Source: an uncultured Bacilli bacterium | GTDB taxonomy: Bacteria > Bacillota_I > Bacilli_A > RF39 > UBA660 | Direction: 5' to 3' | Assembly: GCA_934098505.1 (NCBI GenBank) | Contig: CAKOOR010000005.1 | Coordinates: forward strand, 1 to 64,000 | Length of the DNA stretch: 64,000 nucleotides | Shown: positions 53,948-62,907 of the stretch, in pieces | Layout: each line of letters opens with the position of its first letter | Position numbering within the stretch: position 1 is the first letter of the stretch | The notes under the pieces: model-generated | Told to the model about the DNA's origin: nothing | The model's database searches: none | The model's input: the letters and a program-made list of their open reading frames with translations, nothing else | Program-made: the position numbers and the translations under genes

Positions 53948-55420
53948 TTAGTATAAAATATCACTTTTATAAACTTCAATTACTGGTCTTACACCTAAAA
54001 TACCATCCTTGTTAGCAGGAGAACTATGAACCCTTCTAGCAGTGGCATAGAAAAACCAAGCATAACCAGCTGGTGTAAATCTAGGTGTTTCTAACCAAAA
54101 GCCATCAAAATTAGAAGTGTTTTTAGTTGTAAAATTAGTGTTTTCGGCTAAATATAAATGATTATTTAATTCTCCGTTTTGCCAAGTTGGAATATAAATT
54201 CCGGCTAACTGTTTTAATTCGTTAAAACTAAGAAAGCGAGCGGCATAATTTTCATAATTAAAAGCACTAGGCAGACTATGTCCATCCTTTAATTTATTGG
54301 TTCCATACTCATTTATTATCGCTCTTTTTTCATTAATTAGATGGACATTAGACCACTGTTTTTTGGTTGGAAGTTGTAATATCGCACTGACGGGTCCATT
54401 CCAGTTTTCCCCACTTTCATCATACTTATAAGTATTTTTACTAGGTTCTCCTAAAGTAACATTACTATAATAAATTAAAAGGGCAACATCACTAGAAGTA
54501 TCAAATAAATAATAAAATCTTTCTTTAGTCGCATCATATACGCCATCCCCATTAACATCACAATCAAAAGCATTTCCGGATTCTAAAGTTCCTAAAGTAC
54601 CTAAAGAACCATAAGATATTATATTCTTATTATCAATAGTAGTCCCAAGGCCTTTACAATAAGAACCTAAACATTCTTCTTGATGAAGGATAACTGCTCT
54701 TTGACAGATTGGCATTTTAAAATATATCTTAATATTCCCCGTAACCTTCTTAATTATTAAATTATCATTAGTATAAGTATAATCATCCGGACTCACTAAT
54801 ATTTTATTATCCATAGAAACATTTAAAACATTATCACTAGTATTAATAATATTAATATTTAAAGAATCATTCTCAATAACTTCTTGAGGTAAATTTTGAC
54901 TATTATTAATATTATAATAAGTAACCGTAAATATTTGACCAAAAGCAAATTTTAAGTTAAAAGGCATATCTACATTTATATTACTATCATCTTTTAAAGA
55001 CACCTTAATCTTTATTGTTTTTTTAACACCTAAAGTACATTCACTATCACATAACTTATCTTTTAGTTTATAATCTAACAATTCATATTCTAAGTTATTA
55101 TTATCTATTGTAATATCTCTTATACCCATGATAACATTTCCTAGATTATAAATTTCTACTTCATAGATAAGATAGCCCTTATTATTATTAAATCTAATAC
55201 TACTAGATACATCAGAAACATTATTTTCATTATAATTACTAATTGCATCTTGCGATTCTAAAACACGGACATTTGTAATTCTAATATCTTTATCTATTTT
55301 TACATTTGCGCCAATATTTTCGATAGCCAGGTTATTTTGTAAAGCGGCAAAACCAATACTTAAAAAGACTACCAGAAAGATAATAATTAGATAAAAACAA
55401 GCTCTAAATCCTTTTTTCAT
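53948..55420 (-). CDS. Anchored surface protein, last gene of the TasA/SipW-like operon
   Basis: 490 aa. Signal segment FYLIIIFLVVFLSIGFAALQNNL (about 9-31) of the SipW-substrate type (Phe-Ala-x-Leu after the hydrophobic core), beta-rich repeats (about 35-230), then a C-terminal domain with ERFYYLFDTSSDVALLIYY, AARFLSFNELKQLAG, FWLETPRF and ILGVRPVIEV. This domain resembles the lectin-like fold of the 235-2142 family but is AT-rich and shows no sign of targeted diversification. Its ATG overlaps the upstream TGA (ATGA). Confidence 0.7.
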   Translation of the reverse strand: MKKGFRACFYLIIIFLVVFLSIGFAALQNNLAIENIGANVKIDKDIRITNVRVLESQDAISNYNENNVSDVSSSIRFNNNKGYLIYEVEIYNLGNVIMGIRDITIDNNNLEYELLDYKLKDKLCDSECTLGVKKTIKIKVSLKDDSNINVDMPFNLKFAFGQIFTVTYYNINNSQNLPQEVIENDSLNINIINTSDNVLNVSMDNKILVSPDDYTYTNDNLIIKKVTGNIKIYFKMPICQRAVILHQEECLGSYCKGLGTTIDNKNIISYGSLGTLGTLESGNAFDCDVNGDGVYDATKERFYYLFDTSSDVALLIYYSNVTLGEPSKNTYKYDESGENWNGPVSAILQLPTKKQWSNVHLINEKRAIINEYGTNKLKDGHSLPSAFNYENYAARFLSFNELKQLAGIYIPTWQNGELNNHLYLAENTNFTTKNTSNFDGFWLETPRFTPAGYAWFFYATARRVHSSPANKDGILGVRPVIEVYKSDILY

Positions 55421-56493
55421 AGTTTCGCCTTTTTAGTTGGTACCATCTCTTTTTTATTTATGGTATATAAATATAAATTATTATCTTTTAAGACATAGAA
55501 GTGCGCAACATCATTATTTTTTAACCGATAAAACATTATTGGTAATCTTAAATTATCTCTTACATCAACAAGTTCATTAAAGTTTTTAATCATTAAAATA
55601 TCATAATCTTTAATATTAGGAAAAGTTGTAGTTTCCACTATTAAACGATCATATTCTTTTAAAATCTTATTAATAAGTTTATCATAATCACTTATTTTTT
55701 TATTATATTTAAAGATATTTATTAGAGCTAACCATAAGAAAAAGGAAGAAGTTAAAAGAAGTAAGGTTGCAATAATTAATTTAAAATAACTATTAATGAT
55801 AAAACATCTTGTGGCTATTATAGTATTTATATCTTTATTTAATTCTTGAGTATTTAATTTAATTTCAATAGCTTTTTTAGATAAAGGAATTTCAAGAGCA
55901 ATTTGACCATAAGTTGGTAAAATGGAATAGTTATCATTTGCTTTTTTATTAGCATTTAAATAAACTATCAAGTAACTATCAGCATCAACATTATATTTTG
56001 ATTTAAAAGTAGTAGCAATATTATTATAACATTCATAATCAATATCAATATTTTTCTTTAAGTTATATAAAGTATTAGAACCTATTGCATCTGTAGTTTT
56101 AGGTGTAAGAATATATTCTTTTTCATAGTATTTAGTCCCGGTATCACTATTTTTAATAACTAATTTAGCAATTATTTCATATTCTACCTGTGATACCATA
56201 TCATCTAAATTACCATTAAATTGATAATTAAAAGAAATAGGTATTTTCCTAATTAAACTGGCTACATAGGACATATTAGGATCAAGGCAATCAACATCAA
56301 AAAAATCATTTTTACCTAAGCAAACATTATAAGATACATTACCAGTTTCTTTAAAATATACTTTCTCTTTTTGTTTTAATTTCAAAGAACTAGTAAATAA
56401 TTTTAAACCTGTAAAATATGTTAGAACAAAGATAAGAATAAATAATATAATCTTTACTTTTGGATTTATTTTCTTCTTAGAATGTTTTTCCAT
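55417..56493 (-). CDS. Two-membrane-segment protein of the surface-fibre operon
   Basis: 358 aa. A membrane segment near the N-terminus (about 13-31), an extracellular domain of about 200 aa, a second membrane segment (about 232-255: YFKLIIATLLLLTSSFFLWLALI), and a cytoplasmic tail of about 100 aa. The layout resembles accessory proteins often found with SipW-type peptidases (DUF5305-like), but I give that as a suggestion only. The ATG at 56493 is preferred, since the in-frame GTG 9 bp upstream is inside the ribosome-binding site. It overlaps the next gene by ATGA. Confidence 0.6.
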   Translation of the reverse strand: MEKHSKKKINPKVKIILFILIFVLTYFTGLKLFTSSLKLKQKEKVYFKETGNVSYNVCLGKNDFFDVDCLDPNMSYVASLIRKIPISFNYQFNGNLDDMVSQVEYEIIAKLVIKNSDTGTKYYEKEYILTPKTTDAIGSNTLYNLKKNIDIDYECYNNIATTFKSKYNVDADSYLIVYLNANKKANDNYSILPTYGQIALEIPLSKKAIEIKLNTQELNKDINTIIATRCFIINSYFKLIIATLLLLTSSFFLWLALINIFKYNKKISDYDKLINKILKEYDRLIVETTTFPNIKDYDILMIKNFNELVDVRDNLRLPIMFYRLKNNDVAHFYVLKDNNLYLYTINKKEMVPTKKAKL

Positions 56494-56495
56494 GT

Positions 56496-57626
56496 TTACC
56501 ACCTCTCATTTAATAACACGGTTGGATAGCCTATTAAAAGTACTTTAAATTTAACAACCCCAATAAACATGTCTTCAGTTATTTTATATTTATCATAATC
56601 ATTATTAGCATCCCCTTTAGTATAAATAAAATATTCTTCATTAGTATTTATTATTTTATATACTCGGTGTACTACTACTTTATTATTATATTTATAGGCT
56701 AATATATCCCCTATTTTTAAGTTAGTAAATTCTTTATCAACAACTACAACATCACCTTTAGATATTTTAGGTTCCATAGAACCACTGGCAATAGCAACAG
56801 CATAATATCTAAAATAACCAGATACACAATATACTAGAAGACTAGTAATAAGAATAACTGGTATAAATCCTAGGGTTTCTATTTTTCTATTGTGATAATT
56901 AGCAATATTTAAAGCCTCAGTTCGATCTTTTTGAAACCAGTTTTTTATATGCTTTAAAATAACTAAGGGTAATAAAAGAAATATTATGGAATATAAGTAT
57001 TCATTAGGATTAGGAATTATAGGAAGTAAGTATTTATATAGATTTATAATTAATAAATAAGTAATTACAGGTTTATAACCTACTTTTAAATCTAAATAAG
57101 TACATAAGATATTCTCGGTAATAGAAGGTAAGATATTAAGAGCTATTAATAAGAAAGTTTCTTTATTAAAGCCAAGATTATGAGATGCTAAAACTATTAT
57201 ATTATCTATTAAAATAAAAAATAGACAAGCAAAAATGATTAAGTATTTAGATTCACTGGATTTTATGAGTAATTGATATCTAAGTAATTCTTTTATAATT
57301 ATAAATATAATTAAAGGCAAGATTATGTTTTTAAAAGAATTAAGAGTCCAATAGTTACCATTTTTAGCAAAACCAATTAAGATTCCTGATAAATAATAGA
57401 TAAGAAAAAAAGCTATTAAAATAATAATTATCTCTAAGATAATATCTTTAGTATAACGATGTCTATCTTTTTCAAAACCTAATAATAGATAGAAAATACC
57501 TAAAGATAATAAGAGTATTATACTTAATTCGATAAGTCCTAATAATTTAAATTTTAATATATTTAAAATTAACATTAGACTTAGAATAAAGATAAATAAT
57601 ATTATTTTAATATAACTTTTTTTCAT
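56496..57626 (-). CDS. sipW: SipW-type (ER-type) signal peptidase I with a multi-helix N-terminus
   Basis: 376 aa. The C-terminal catalytic domain (about 255-376) has the nucleophile Ser in AIASGSMEPKISKGDVVVVD and the general base as His, not Lys, in KVVVHRVYKI, which marks the ER/SipW branch, followed by YTKGDANNDYD. About eight membrane helices precede it, making it roughly twice the length of ordinary SipW. It should process the SipW-type precursors next door (57657-58310 and 53948-55420) at the outer face of the membrane. AGGAG lies 8 nt before the ATG. Confidence 0.85.
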   Translation of the reverse strand: MKKSYIKIILFIFILSLMLILNILKFKLLGLIELSIILLLSLGIFYLLLGFEKDRHRYTKDIILEIIIILIAFFLIYYLSGILIGFAKNGNYWTLNSFKNIILPLIIFIIIKELLRYQLLIKSSESKYLIIFACLFFILIDNIIVLASHNLGFNKETFLLIALNILPSITENILCTYLDLKVGYKPVITYLLIINLYKYLLPIIPNPNEYLYSIIFLLLPLVILKHIKNWFQKDRTEALNIANYHNRKIETLGFIPVILITSLLVYCVSGYFRYYAVAIASGSMEPKISKGDVVVVDKEFTNLKIGDILAYKYNNKVVVHRVYKIINTNEEYFIYTKGDANNDYDKYKITEDMFIGVVKFKVLLIGYPTVLLNERW

Positions 57627-57656
57627 TTCGCATCTCCTGTCTTGAAGAGATTAATT

Positions 57657-58310
57657 TTAATCAGCCGAACTGTAATTTAAAGTGATGTTTCCAAAAGCAA
57701 CACTAAAATCGCCATCAGTTCTTTCGGCTCCAGCAGCATATTCTAAAGTTACGGTAATCATCTCGCCAGTTTTTTTAGCCAGACTATGACCAGTAATAGA
57801 TGCTTTGCCAGTAGCGGTTTCTAATTCATTACCAACTTTTACTTTTACTAAAATGTTTTCGCAAGCTTTTTGAACTAGCGCATCAGTAGTACCTTCTTTC
57901 GCTGTACAAACTTTAGTCGCATTGCTACCAGCAACATTGGCATAAACGATACTTTTTAGATAAGCATTTAATTCGCCAGCATTGTAAGCATAAAACTTGT
58001 ATACAACCGATTGACCTGGTTCGGTAAATGTTGCACTTAAATTAGAAATTGTGGGATCTGCACTGTTATCAATAGTAGCATTAGTAGTTACGATGCTATT
58101 AGGAGTGGCTGTGGGGATAATTTCCGCAACAGTAACACTATCGATTGAACTTGAAAAATCAACATTCATTGTATCATTATCTGGTTTTACATTAGCACTG
58201 GCTTGGATGTTTAAAACATTTGAAAATGAGGCAAAACCAACTGATAAACCTAATACGGCTACTACTAAAGCCACTATAGCGATAACTTGAGCATTTCTAT
58301 TCTTTTCCAT
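57657..58310 (-). CDS. TasA/camelysin-like surface-fibre subunit
   Basis: 217 aa. An N-terminal signal AIVALVVAVLGLSVGFASFSNVLNI (about 10-34) is followed by a beta-rich secreted domain, Ser/Thr/Ala-rich, with TATPNSIVTTNATIDNSADP and DGDFSVAFGNITLNYSSAD. Size, signal type and the adjacent SipW-like peptidase match TasA/CalY fibre proteins. Base composition and codon choice are clearly richer in GC than the neighbours (GCA, GCC, ACT, GGT), as expected for an abundant product. AGGAGG before the ATG and a strong promoter agree. First gene of the operon. Confidence 0.78.
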   Translation of the reverse strand: MEKNRNAQVIAIVALVVAVLGLSVGFASFSNVLNIQASANVKPDNDTMNVDFSSSIDSVTVAEIIPTATPNSIVTTNATIDNSADPTISNLSATFTEPGQSVVYKFYAYNAGELNAYLKSIVYANVAGSNATKVCTAKEGTTDALVQKACENILVKVKVGNELETATGKASITGHSLAKKTGEMITVTLEYAAGAERTDGDFSVAFGNITLNYSSAD

Positions 58311-58333
58311 TTAATATCCTCCTACCTTAACAA

Positions 58334-58362
58334 ATTATAGCATACAAATTTAGGGTAAGCAA
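58334..58362 (-). promoter_or_regulatory. Strong promoter of the surface-fibre operon
   Basis: Minus strand: TTGCTT (58357-58362), 17-bp spacer ending in TATGC, TATAAT (58334-58339), an extended -10 promoter 24 bp before the ATG at 58310. Upstream (58370-58420) lies GTTAGTTAACTAGC and a CTAATT...AATTAG hairpin of unknown role. Confidence 0.75.
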
Positions 58363-58547
58363 GGATTTTGCTAGTTAACTAACAGCAATCCCTAATTGAA
58401 AAATTAGTTTCTCCTAGCAAAGATAAATCTTTTTTATTTAATATAATGGTCTTAATCATTATTTTATAATCACCTATTTGGTAATTTATATCTTATATAT
58501 ATTACTTACTTTTATAATAACATTTATTTTAGAAAATTAAATATTAA

Positions 58548-58733
58548 TTATTTTCTTTTAATTAAAGAATATAAACCCAATAAAAATAAAATAAACCAGA
58601 TATTAAAGATAATATACTTTAAATATTCTAAAAAAGTATAACCTATTACTAACATATTAAGGTTTAAAAAAGCAAATACTAAGTAATTACTTATAAAAAG
58701 AGTACTAATTAATTTAATAAATATTATATTCAT
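58548..58733 (-). CDS. Small two-helix membrane protein (weak call)
   Basis: 61 aa, two hydrophobic segments (about 8-30 and 37-57), ending SLIKRK. No good ribosome-binding site. Kept because the hydrophobic pattern with a basic end is protein-like. Confidence 0.35.
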   Translation of the reverse strand: MNIIFIKLISTLFISNYLVFAFLNLNMLVIGYTFLEYLKYIIFNIWFILFLLGLYSLIKRK

Positions 58734-58789
58734 AATAAAATATATTTCTATTTTAAAAAAAATATTATATAATTAACTAGGTGATTTTG

Positions 58790-59602
58790 ATGGAATTAAT
58801 TAAATACGTGATCTTAGGTATTATCCAAGGTTTAACAGAGCCTCTTCCTATTTCTAGTAGTGGGCATTTATTAATATTTAGAGAATTATTTAATACTAAT
58901 ATGTTTAATGATTTAAACTTTGAAGTTATGGTTAATTTTGGTTCATTTATTGCAATTTTAATTATCTTCTGGAAAGATATCGTTAGATTGGTAACTAACT
59001 TTTTTAAATATTTATTTGCGAATAAAAAAGATAAGAAAAAATACTATGAAGACTTTAAGTATTGTATGCTAATTGTTGTAGGATCTATTCCTGTTGGTAT
59101 CATTGGTTTAATATTTAAAGATAAGATTGAAGCGTTTGCTAGTGTTAAAGAAGTAGGTTTTGCTCTTCTAATTACAGCCTTAGCATTATTCATCGTAAAA
59201 AATAGTAAGGGTAAGAAAAAAGATAATGAAATAACTTATAAAGATGCTATTATCATCGGTTTATTTCAAATGTGTGCCTTGCTTCCCGGGCTATCTCGTA
59301 GTGGGATGGTGCTTGTTGGTTGCTTACTTTGTGGTTTAAATAGAGAATCTTCTCTAAAATATACCTTCATGTTATATTTTCCGGTTTCCGTTGCATCATT
59401 CGGTTTAAGTAGTATTGATGTCATTCAAAGTGGCATTGCTAGTAATTTATTATTAGGTTACTTCTTAGGTATGGTTGCCGCTGGTATTGTAACTTACTTT
59501 ACTTACCAATGGTTATCAAAAATCGTTCAAAACGGTAAGTTATGGAAATTTTCTATTTACTGCGTAATTGTTGCTTTATTTATCTTTATTTACTTTAGAT
59601 AG
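58790..59602 (+). CDS. uppP: Undecaprenyl-diphosphatase UppP (BacA)
   Basis: 270 aa, about eight membrane helices. GLTEPLPISSSGHLLI (catalytic Glu and Ser region, about 14-29) and LLPGLSRSGMVLVGCLLCGLNRESS (about 163-187, second signature with Arg) define the BacA family. It recycles undecaprenyl pyrophosphate for cell-wall synthesis and gives basal bacitracin tolerance. The ATG at 58790 follows AGGTGAT by 4 nt; the GTG 9 bp upstream is inside that site. Confidence 0.95.
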   Translation: MELIKYVILGIIQGLTEPLPISSSGHLLIFRELFNTNMFNDLNFEVMVNFGSFIAILIIFWKDIVRLVTNFFKYLFANKKDKKKYYEDFKYCMLIVVGSIPVGIIGLIFKDKIEAFASVKEVGFALLITALALFIVKNSKGKKKDNEITYKDAIIIGLFQMCALLPGLSRSGMVLVGCLLCGLNRESSLKYTFMLYFPVSVASFGLSSIDVIQSGIASNLLLGYFLGMVAAGIVTYFTYQWLSKIVQNGKLWKFSIYCVIVALFIFIYFR

Positions 59603-59621
59603 TATCTATAATCACTAAAAG

Positions 59622-59646
59622 ACTTATCGGACTGATAAGTTTTTTT
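59622..59646 (+). terminator. Terminator after uppP
   Basis: ACTTATC (59622-59628) pairs with GATAAGT (59634-59640), then six T. Confidence 0.85.
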
Positions 59647-59718
59647 ATATCTAAATAAAGTATAATAGTTTCTAAATTGATTATAATTATATATAGTAGT
59701 TAGTAAAAAAACAAAAAG

Positions 59719-59746
59719 TTGCAAAAAATAAAAAATATGCTATACT
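59719..59746 (+). promoter_or_regulatory. Promoter of the putative antitoxin RNA
   Basis: TTGCAA (59719-59724), 16-bp spacer ending TATGC, TATACT (59741-59746), an extended -10 promoter with no ORF downstream. Confidence 0.6.
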
Positions 59747-59753
59747 ACTTAGT

Positions 59754-59877
59754 GAAAGAACTTGATTGTTCTTAAATAAAAAAGAGATACATTTGACTTC
59801 GTACGTTAGATGTTTCTCAGTCCATTTTGGTAATGTAATGAAAAATCATCTATTCACAAGCGAGTAGATGTTTTTCG
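59754..59877 (+). ncRNA. Putative antitoxin small RNA (type I toxin-antitoxin locus)
   Basis: Predicted from the promoter at 59719-59746 to the hairpin terminator CATCTATTC/GAGTAGATG (59847-59870) and its T run. There is no credible ORF. Its 5' part (about 59785-59825) carries a motif, AGATACATTTGAC...GTTAGATGTTTCTCAGTCCA, that can fold into a hairpin. The same motif occurs on the opposite strand in the leader of the toxin (about 60034-60072). The two RNAs converge and share the terminator, as in par/Fst and TxpA/RatA systems. Confidence 0.5.
59847..59870. terminator. Shared bidirectional terminator of the toxin-antitoxin locus
   Basis: Nine-pair stem with one G-U, loop ACAAGC. T run to the right for the plus strand (59871-59875) and A run to the left (59841-59845), which gives a T run for the minus strand. 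Confidence 0.7.
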
Positions 59878-59898
59878 TTATCTTTAAAAGATAATAAG

Positions 59899-59973
59899 TT
59901 ATTTCCTTCTTATAGAATTGATAACTTCGTCTAAAATGACTAAGATAAGAGCGAATATTACTAAATATTCCAC
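59899..59973 (-). CDS. Putative small membrane toxin (type I TA)
   Basis: 24 aa: a hydrophobic helix EYLVIFALILVILDEV, then a polar basic tail INSIRRK, the shape of Fst/TxpA/holin-like toxins. GTG start at 59973 with GGAG 8 nt upstream. A long leader (from about 60075) contains the repeat shared with the convergent RNA. The family was not matched to a known member, so the toxin call rests on size, hydrophobic pattern and locus layout. Confidence 0.5.
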   Translation of the reverse strand: MEYLVIFALILVILDEVINSIRRK

Positions 59974-60158
59974 TTTTTTTCTCCATTCTAGGACCACCAC
60001 CTCTCTTCCATTTTCTTAATAAATTAAAATTATGGACTGAGGGTAAAACACCTAACTATCAAATGTATCTAACCAATATGGTACCATAATGACCGATACA
60101 AATCTACTATATTATTAAATTTTAAGTTAATATTTTTTAACACAACTAAGCAAAACAT

Positions 60159-61031
60159 TTATTTCTTCAAATAAATTATCATAGTTAAAATATTATCTTG
60201 AAAATCACATGTCATCATACCACCTGTCATTTCTATTAAAGACCTGGCAATAGCAAGACCTAATCCCCTACTTTTGCTCCCACTCTTAACGGTATAATAC
60301 TTATCAAATAACTTAGATACATTTACACTATCCAAATCTGTCGAATCATTACTAATTTTTATTACCCCATTATCATCTAAAGAAATAATTAAAAAAGTCT
60401 TACTATACTTAATCGCATTTGAAAAAACATTATCTAAAACTCGTACAAGCAAATCTTTATTTATTAAAACTCTTATCTTTGTAGATGCTATATTCACCTT
60501 AACCTCTAACTTTTTATCTTTAATTAAAGGATAAAAATTAAGTAAAGTATCTTCTAAAATGCTATTTACAAGTATATTTTCTTGATAATCTTTATTTAAA
60601 TTATTTGTCTTACAATAAAGAAATAAATCATCAGTTAAATTTACTAACTCATTAGTCTTCTTCATCATAATTTGAAAATATTCTTCATTATGCTTTTTAT
60701 CCACTTCTAATAATTCAAGATACCCTTTAATAACCGTTAAAGGTGTTCGAATATCATGAGTCATATTAGTTATTAATGCTTCTAAAGTACTAGTATGTTT
60801 CTGATATTTTATCTCTTTTTGTCTTAATGTTTTCAAATAATCATTTAACTCTTTCACAAAACTTTGTATTCTTCTATTATGACTAGATATTGTAACAATT
60901 CCATTAGTATCGTTATCTAAAATAAATTGTAAAGACGATTTTATCTCTTTAAACGAAATACTCGTAATAGCCTTATCAACAAGAAAAAAGACTATAATAA
61001 GTATTAAAATTATAATTAAAATAATACTCAT
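60159..61031 (-). CDS. Sensor histidine kinase
   Basis: 290 aa. A single N-terminal membrane segment with almost no extracellular part (about 2-22), a linker, HisKA with the H-box MTHDIRTPLTVIKGYL (about 92-107), and HATPase_c with VFSNAIKYS (N-box) and SRGLGLAIARSLIEMTGG (G-box). Kinases with so short a sensor usually depend on a partner ABC transporter. It lies 17 bp after the permease gene, so it belongs to the ABC operon. Its response regulator is at 62908-63567. Confidence 0.9.
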   Translation of the reverse strand: MSIILIIILILIIVFFLVDKAITSISFKEIKSSLQFILDNDTNGIVTISSHNRRIQSFVKELNDYLKTLRQKEIKYQKHTSTLEALITNMTHDIRTPLTVIKGYLELLEVDKKHNEEYFQIMMKKTNELVNLTDDLFLYCKTNNLNKDYQENILVNSILEDTLLNFYPLIKDKKLEVKVNIASTKIRVLINKDLLVRVLDNVFSNAIKYSKTFLIISLDDNGVIKISNDSTDLDSVNVSKLFDKYYTVKSGSKSRGLGLAIARSLIEMTGGMMTCDFQDNILTMIIYLKK

Positions 61032-61047
61032 TATAATCAAATCCTTT

Positions 61048-61806
61048 CTAATTAATTTGTTTTTTCCTAAATAAAATTATACCATAAGTCGTTAGAAAAA
61101 TTGATAGTATTATACTTACTATAGGTAAAGTATGAAGAGAATTTTCTAAAGAGCTTATTTTATAAACTTCACCCATTGGAGTAATATTAAGAATAAAATC
61201 ATAAAAATATTTATAAAAACCATGAGTCGAGCGATAATCAATAGATACTAAATCAATAGAGCGTATTTGCCATACAATAGTAATAAAATTAACTAAAGAA
61301 CTGCCGAGAGTCGATGCAAATGTCATAGTAACAAATGTATACACACATGAGATAAAAAGAATAACTAAAAAAGATAGAAAGAAAAACCAAATAACATCTT
61401 GCCAAGTATTAGCGATACCTGTACCTCCTAAAATTAAATATATCAGTAAGACGCCACTTAAATAAAATAAGGAAAATATGATATTAACTAAGATACTAAT
61501 TAGTAAATTAGCTAAATAAATACTAGCACGAGAATGTCCAGTAATAATTTGATTCTTAACTGTTCCATGACGATAAAAAGCATTAAAGAAGAAACCTAGA
61601 AAAATAGGTAAAAAAAGAAAACCAACATAATTATGCATAAAGATAACACTACCTAATTGATTAGGACAATCAACACAAGCTAATGGTCTAAAGCCATTCG
61701 TATTGATATAACTATAAATTCCGATTAAAAATATTATCCCTCCTAAAATATAAAAAGTCTTACTTCTCCTTAAACGATAAAGATTAGCACTGATAAGTTT
61801 AAACAT
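61048..61806 (-). CDS. ABC transporter permease (ABC-2 type)
   Basis: 252 aa, six membrane helices, with a large first extracellular loop containing ACVDCPN and, after helix 2, KNQIITGHSRASIYLANLL, typical of ABC-2 permeases in lantibiotic-immunity or bacitracin-type exporters. Its ATG overlaps the end of the ATPase gene by 8 bp. Confidence 0.85.
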   Translation of the reverse strand: MFKLISANLYRLRRSKTFYILGGIIFLIGIYSYINTNGFRPLACVDCPNQLGSVIFMHNYVGFLFLPIFLGFFFNAFYRHGTVKNQIITGHSRASIYLANLLISILVNIIFSLFYLSGVLLIYLILGGTGIANTWQDVIWFFFLSFLVILFISCVYTFVTMTFASTLGSSLVNFITIVWQIRSIDLVSIDYRSTHGFYKYFYDFILNITPMGEVYKISSLENSLHTLPIVSIILSIFLTTYGIILFRKKQIN

Positions 61807-62713
61807 CTTGTCCTCCCATTAAATTTAGATAATAAGTTTCTAAATTTTCTTTATTTTCTTCTAAAGATAAAATATCAACTCCATTTTCACTTAATAAGAT
61901 AATTAAATTAGTCACATTTTTTACATCATAAATAATAACCGTCTTTTTATCAACAACTTCATATTCATAATTTTTTCTTACAAGTATTGGCACTATCTTC
62001 GTTATATTATTAGTTTTTATAATAATCTTCGCCCGCAAAATCTTATTTAAGTTATCTTTAGTTATTTCTTTTATAATATGCCCCTGTTTAATAAAACCAT
62101 AAGTTGTTGCTACTTTAGATAATTCATCTAAATTATGAGAAGATATCAAAAAAGTTATTTTCTTTTCCTTATTTAATTTCAAAATAAGTTCTCGTAAAAA
62201 AATAATTCCTTCTGGATCCAGACCATTTGTCGGCTCATCTAATATTAAAAAGTCCGGATGACTCACTAAAGCGATAGCTAATTCTAACCTTCTTGCCATC
62301 CCTAGCGAAAAATATTCGGCATGTAACTTACCCGTATCAATTAGGCCAACTAGTTCTAAAAGCTTTTTTATCTCTTTATCATCGATTGGTAACCCAAAAG
62401 TTTTGTAAGCAATAACTAAATTATCATAGGCGGAAAAGCTTGGATAAAAACTACACCCTTCAAGCGAGGCATTTACCCTTCTGCGTTGTCTTTCTATTTC
62501 TTTACTATTATAGGGAATAGCAAAAAGCTCATAAGTGCCATTACTAGGAGTTTGTAACCCTGTTATTATTTTCATAATCGTCGTTTTACCAGCTCCATTA
62601 TTACCAATCAAGCCGTAAATATCGCCTTGCTTAATTTGTAAATTTACATTATCTAAAACTATAGTATTCCCATAATACTTAAATAAATTGGTGAGCTTTA
62701 AAACATTTGCCAT
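61799..62713 (-). CDS. ABC transporter ATP-binding protein (BcrA-like)
   Basis: 304 aa. Walker A GNNGAGKTT (about 37-45), signature YFSLGMARRLELA (about 138-150), Walker B FLILDEPTNGLDPEG (about 157-171), switch His in LISSHNLDEL (about 191-200), plus an 80-aa C-terminal extension of the BcrA/DrrA type. Together with the permease it probably exports or expels an antimicrobial peptide or lipid. Confidence 0.88.
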   Translation of the reverse strand: MANVLKLTNLFKYYGNTIVLDNVNLQIKQGDIYGLIGNNGAGKTTIMKIITGLQTPSNGTYELFAIPYNSKEIERQRRRVNASLEGCSFYPSFSAYDNLVIAYKTFGLPIDDKEIKKLLELVGLIDTGKLHAEYFSLGMARRLELAIALVSHPDFLILDEPTNGLDPEGIIFLRELILKLNKEKKITFLISSHNLDELSKVATTYGFIKQGHIIKEITKDNLNKILRAKIIIKTNNITKIVPILVRKNYEYEVVDKKTVIIYDVKNVTNLIILLSENGVDILSLEENKENLETYYLNLMGGQDV

Positions 62714-62855
62714 CTTTAATCATTCCTTTCTATCTACAATTATAACCTAAAATAGTTAACAAAATGGTTAAAAAAAGGTTAAGATTTGGTTAATATTATT
62801 ACTATTTAACATTATTAAACACTTTTTACTAACAAAAAAACATTTATTGCCAAAC

Positions 62856-62891
62856 AAAAAAGCCTCTATCCTAATTTTCTAGATAGAGGGC
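62856..62891 (-). terminator. Terminator between the response regulator and the ABC genes
   Basis: CCTCTATC and GATAGAGG (62863-62870 and 62882-62889) pair, extended by G-C at the base. A minus-strand T run at 62856-62861. It ends the response-regulator transcript and separates it from the ABC-kinase operon. Confidence 0.8.
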
Positions 62892-62907
62892 ATTCCCTTG
62901 ATACTTC

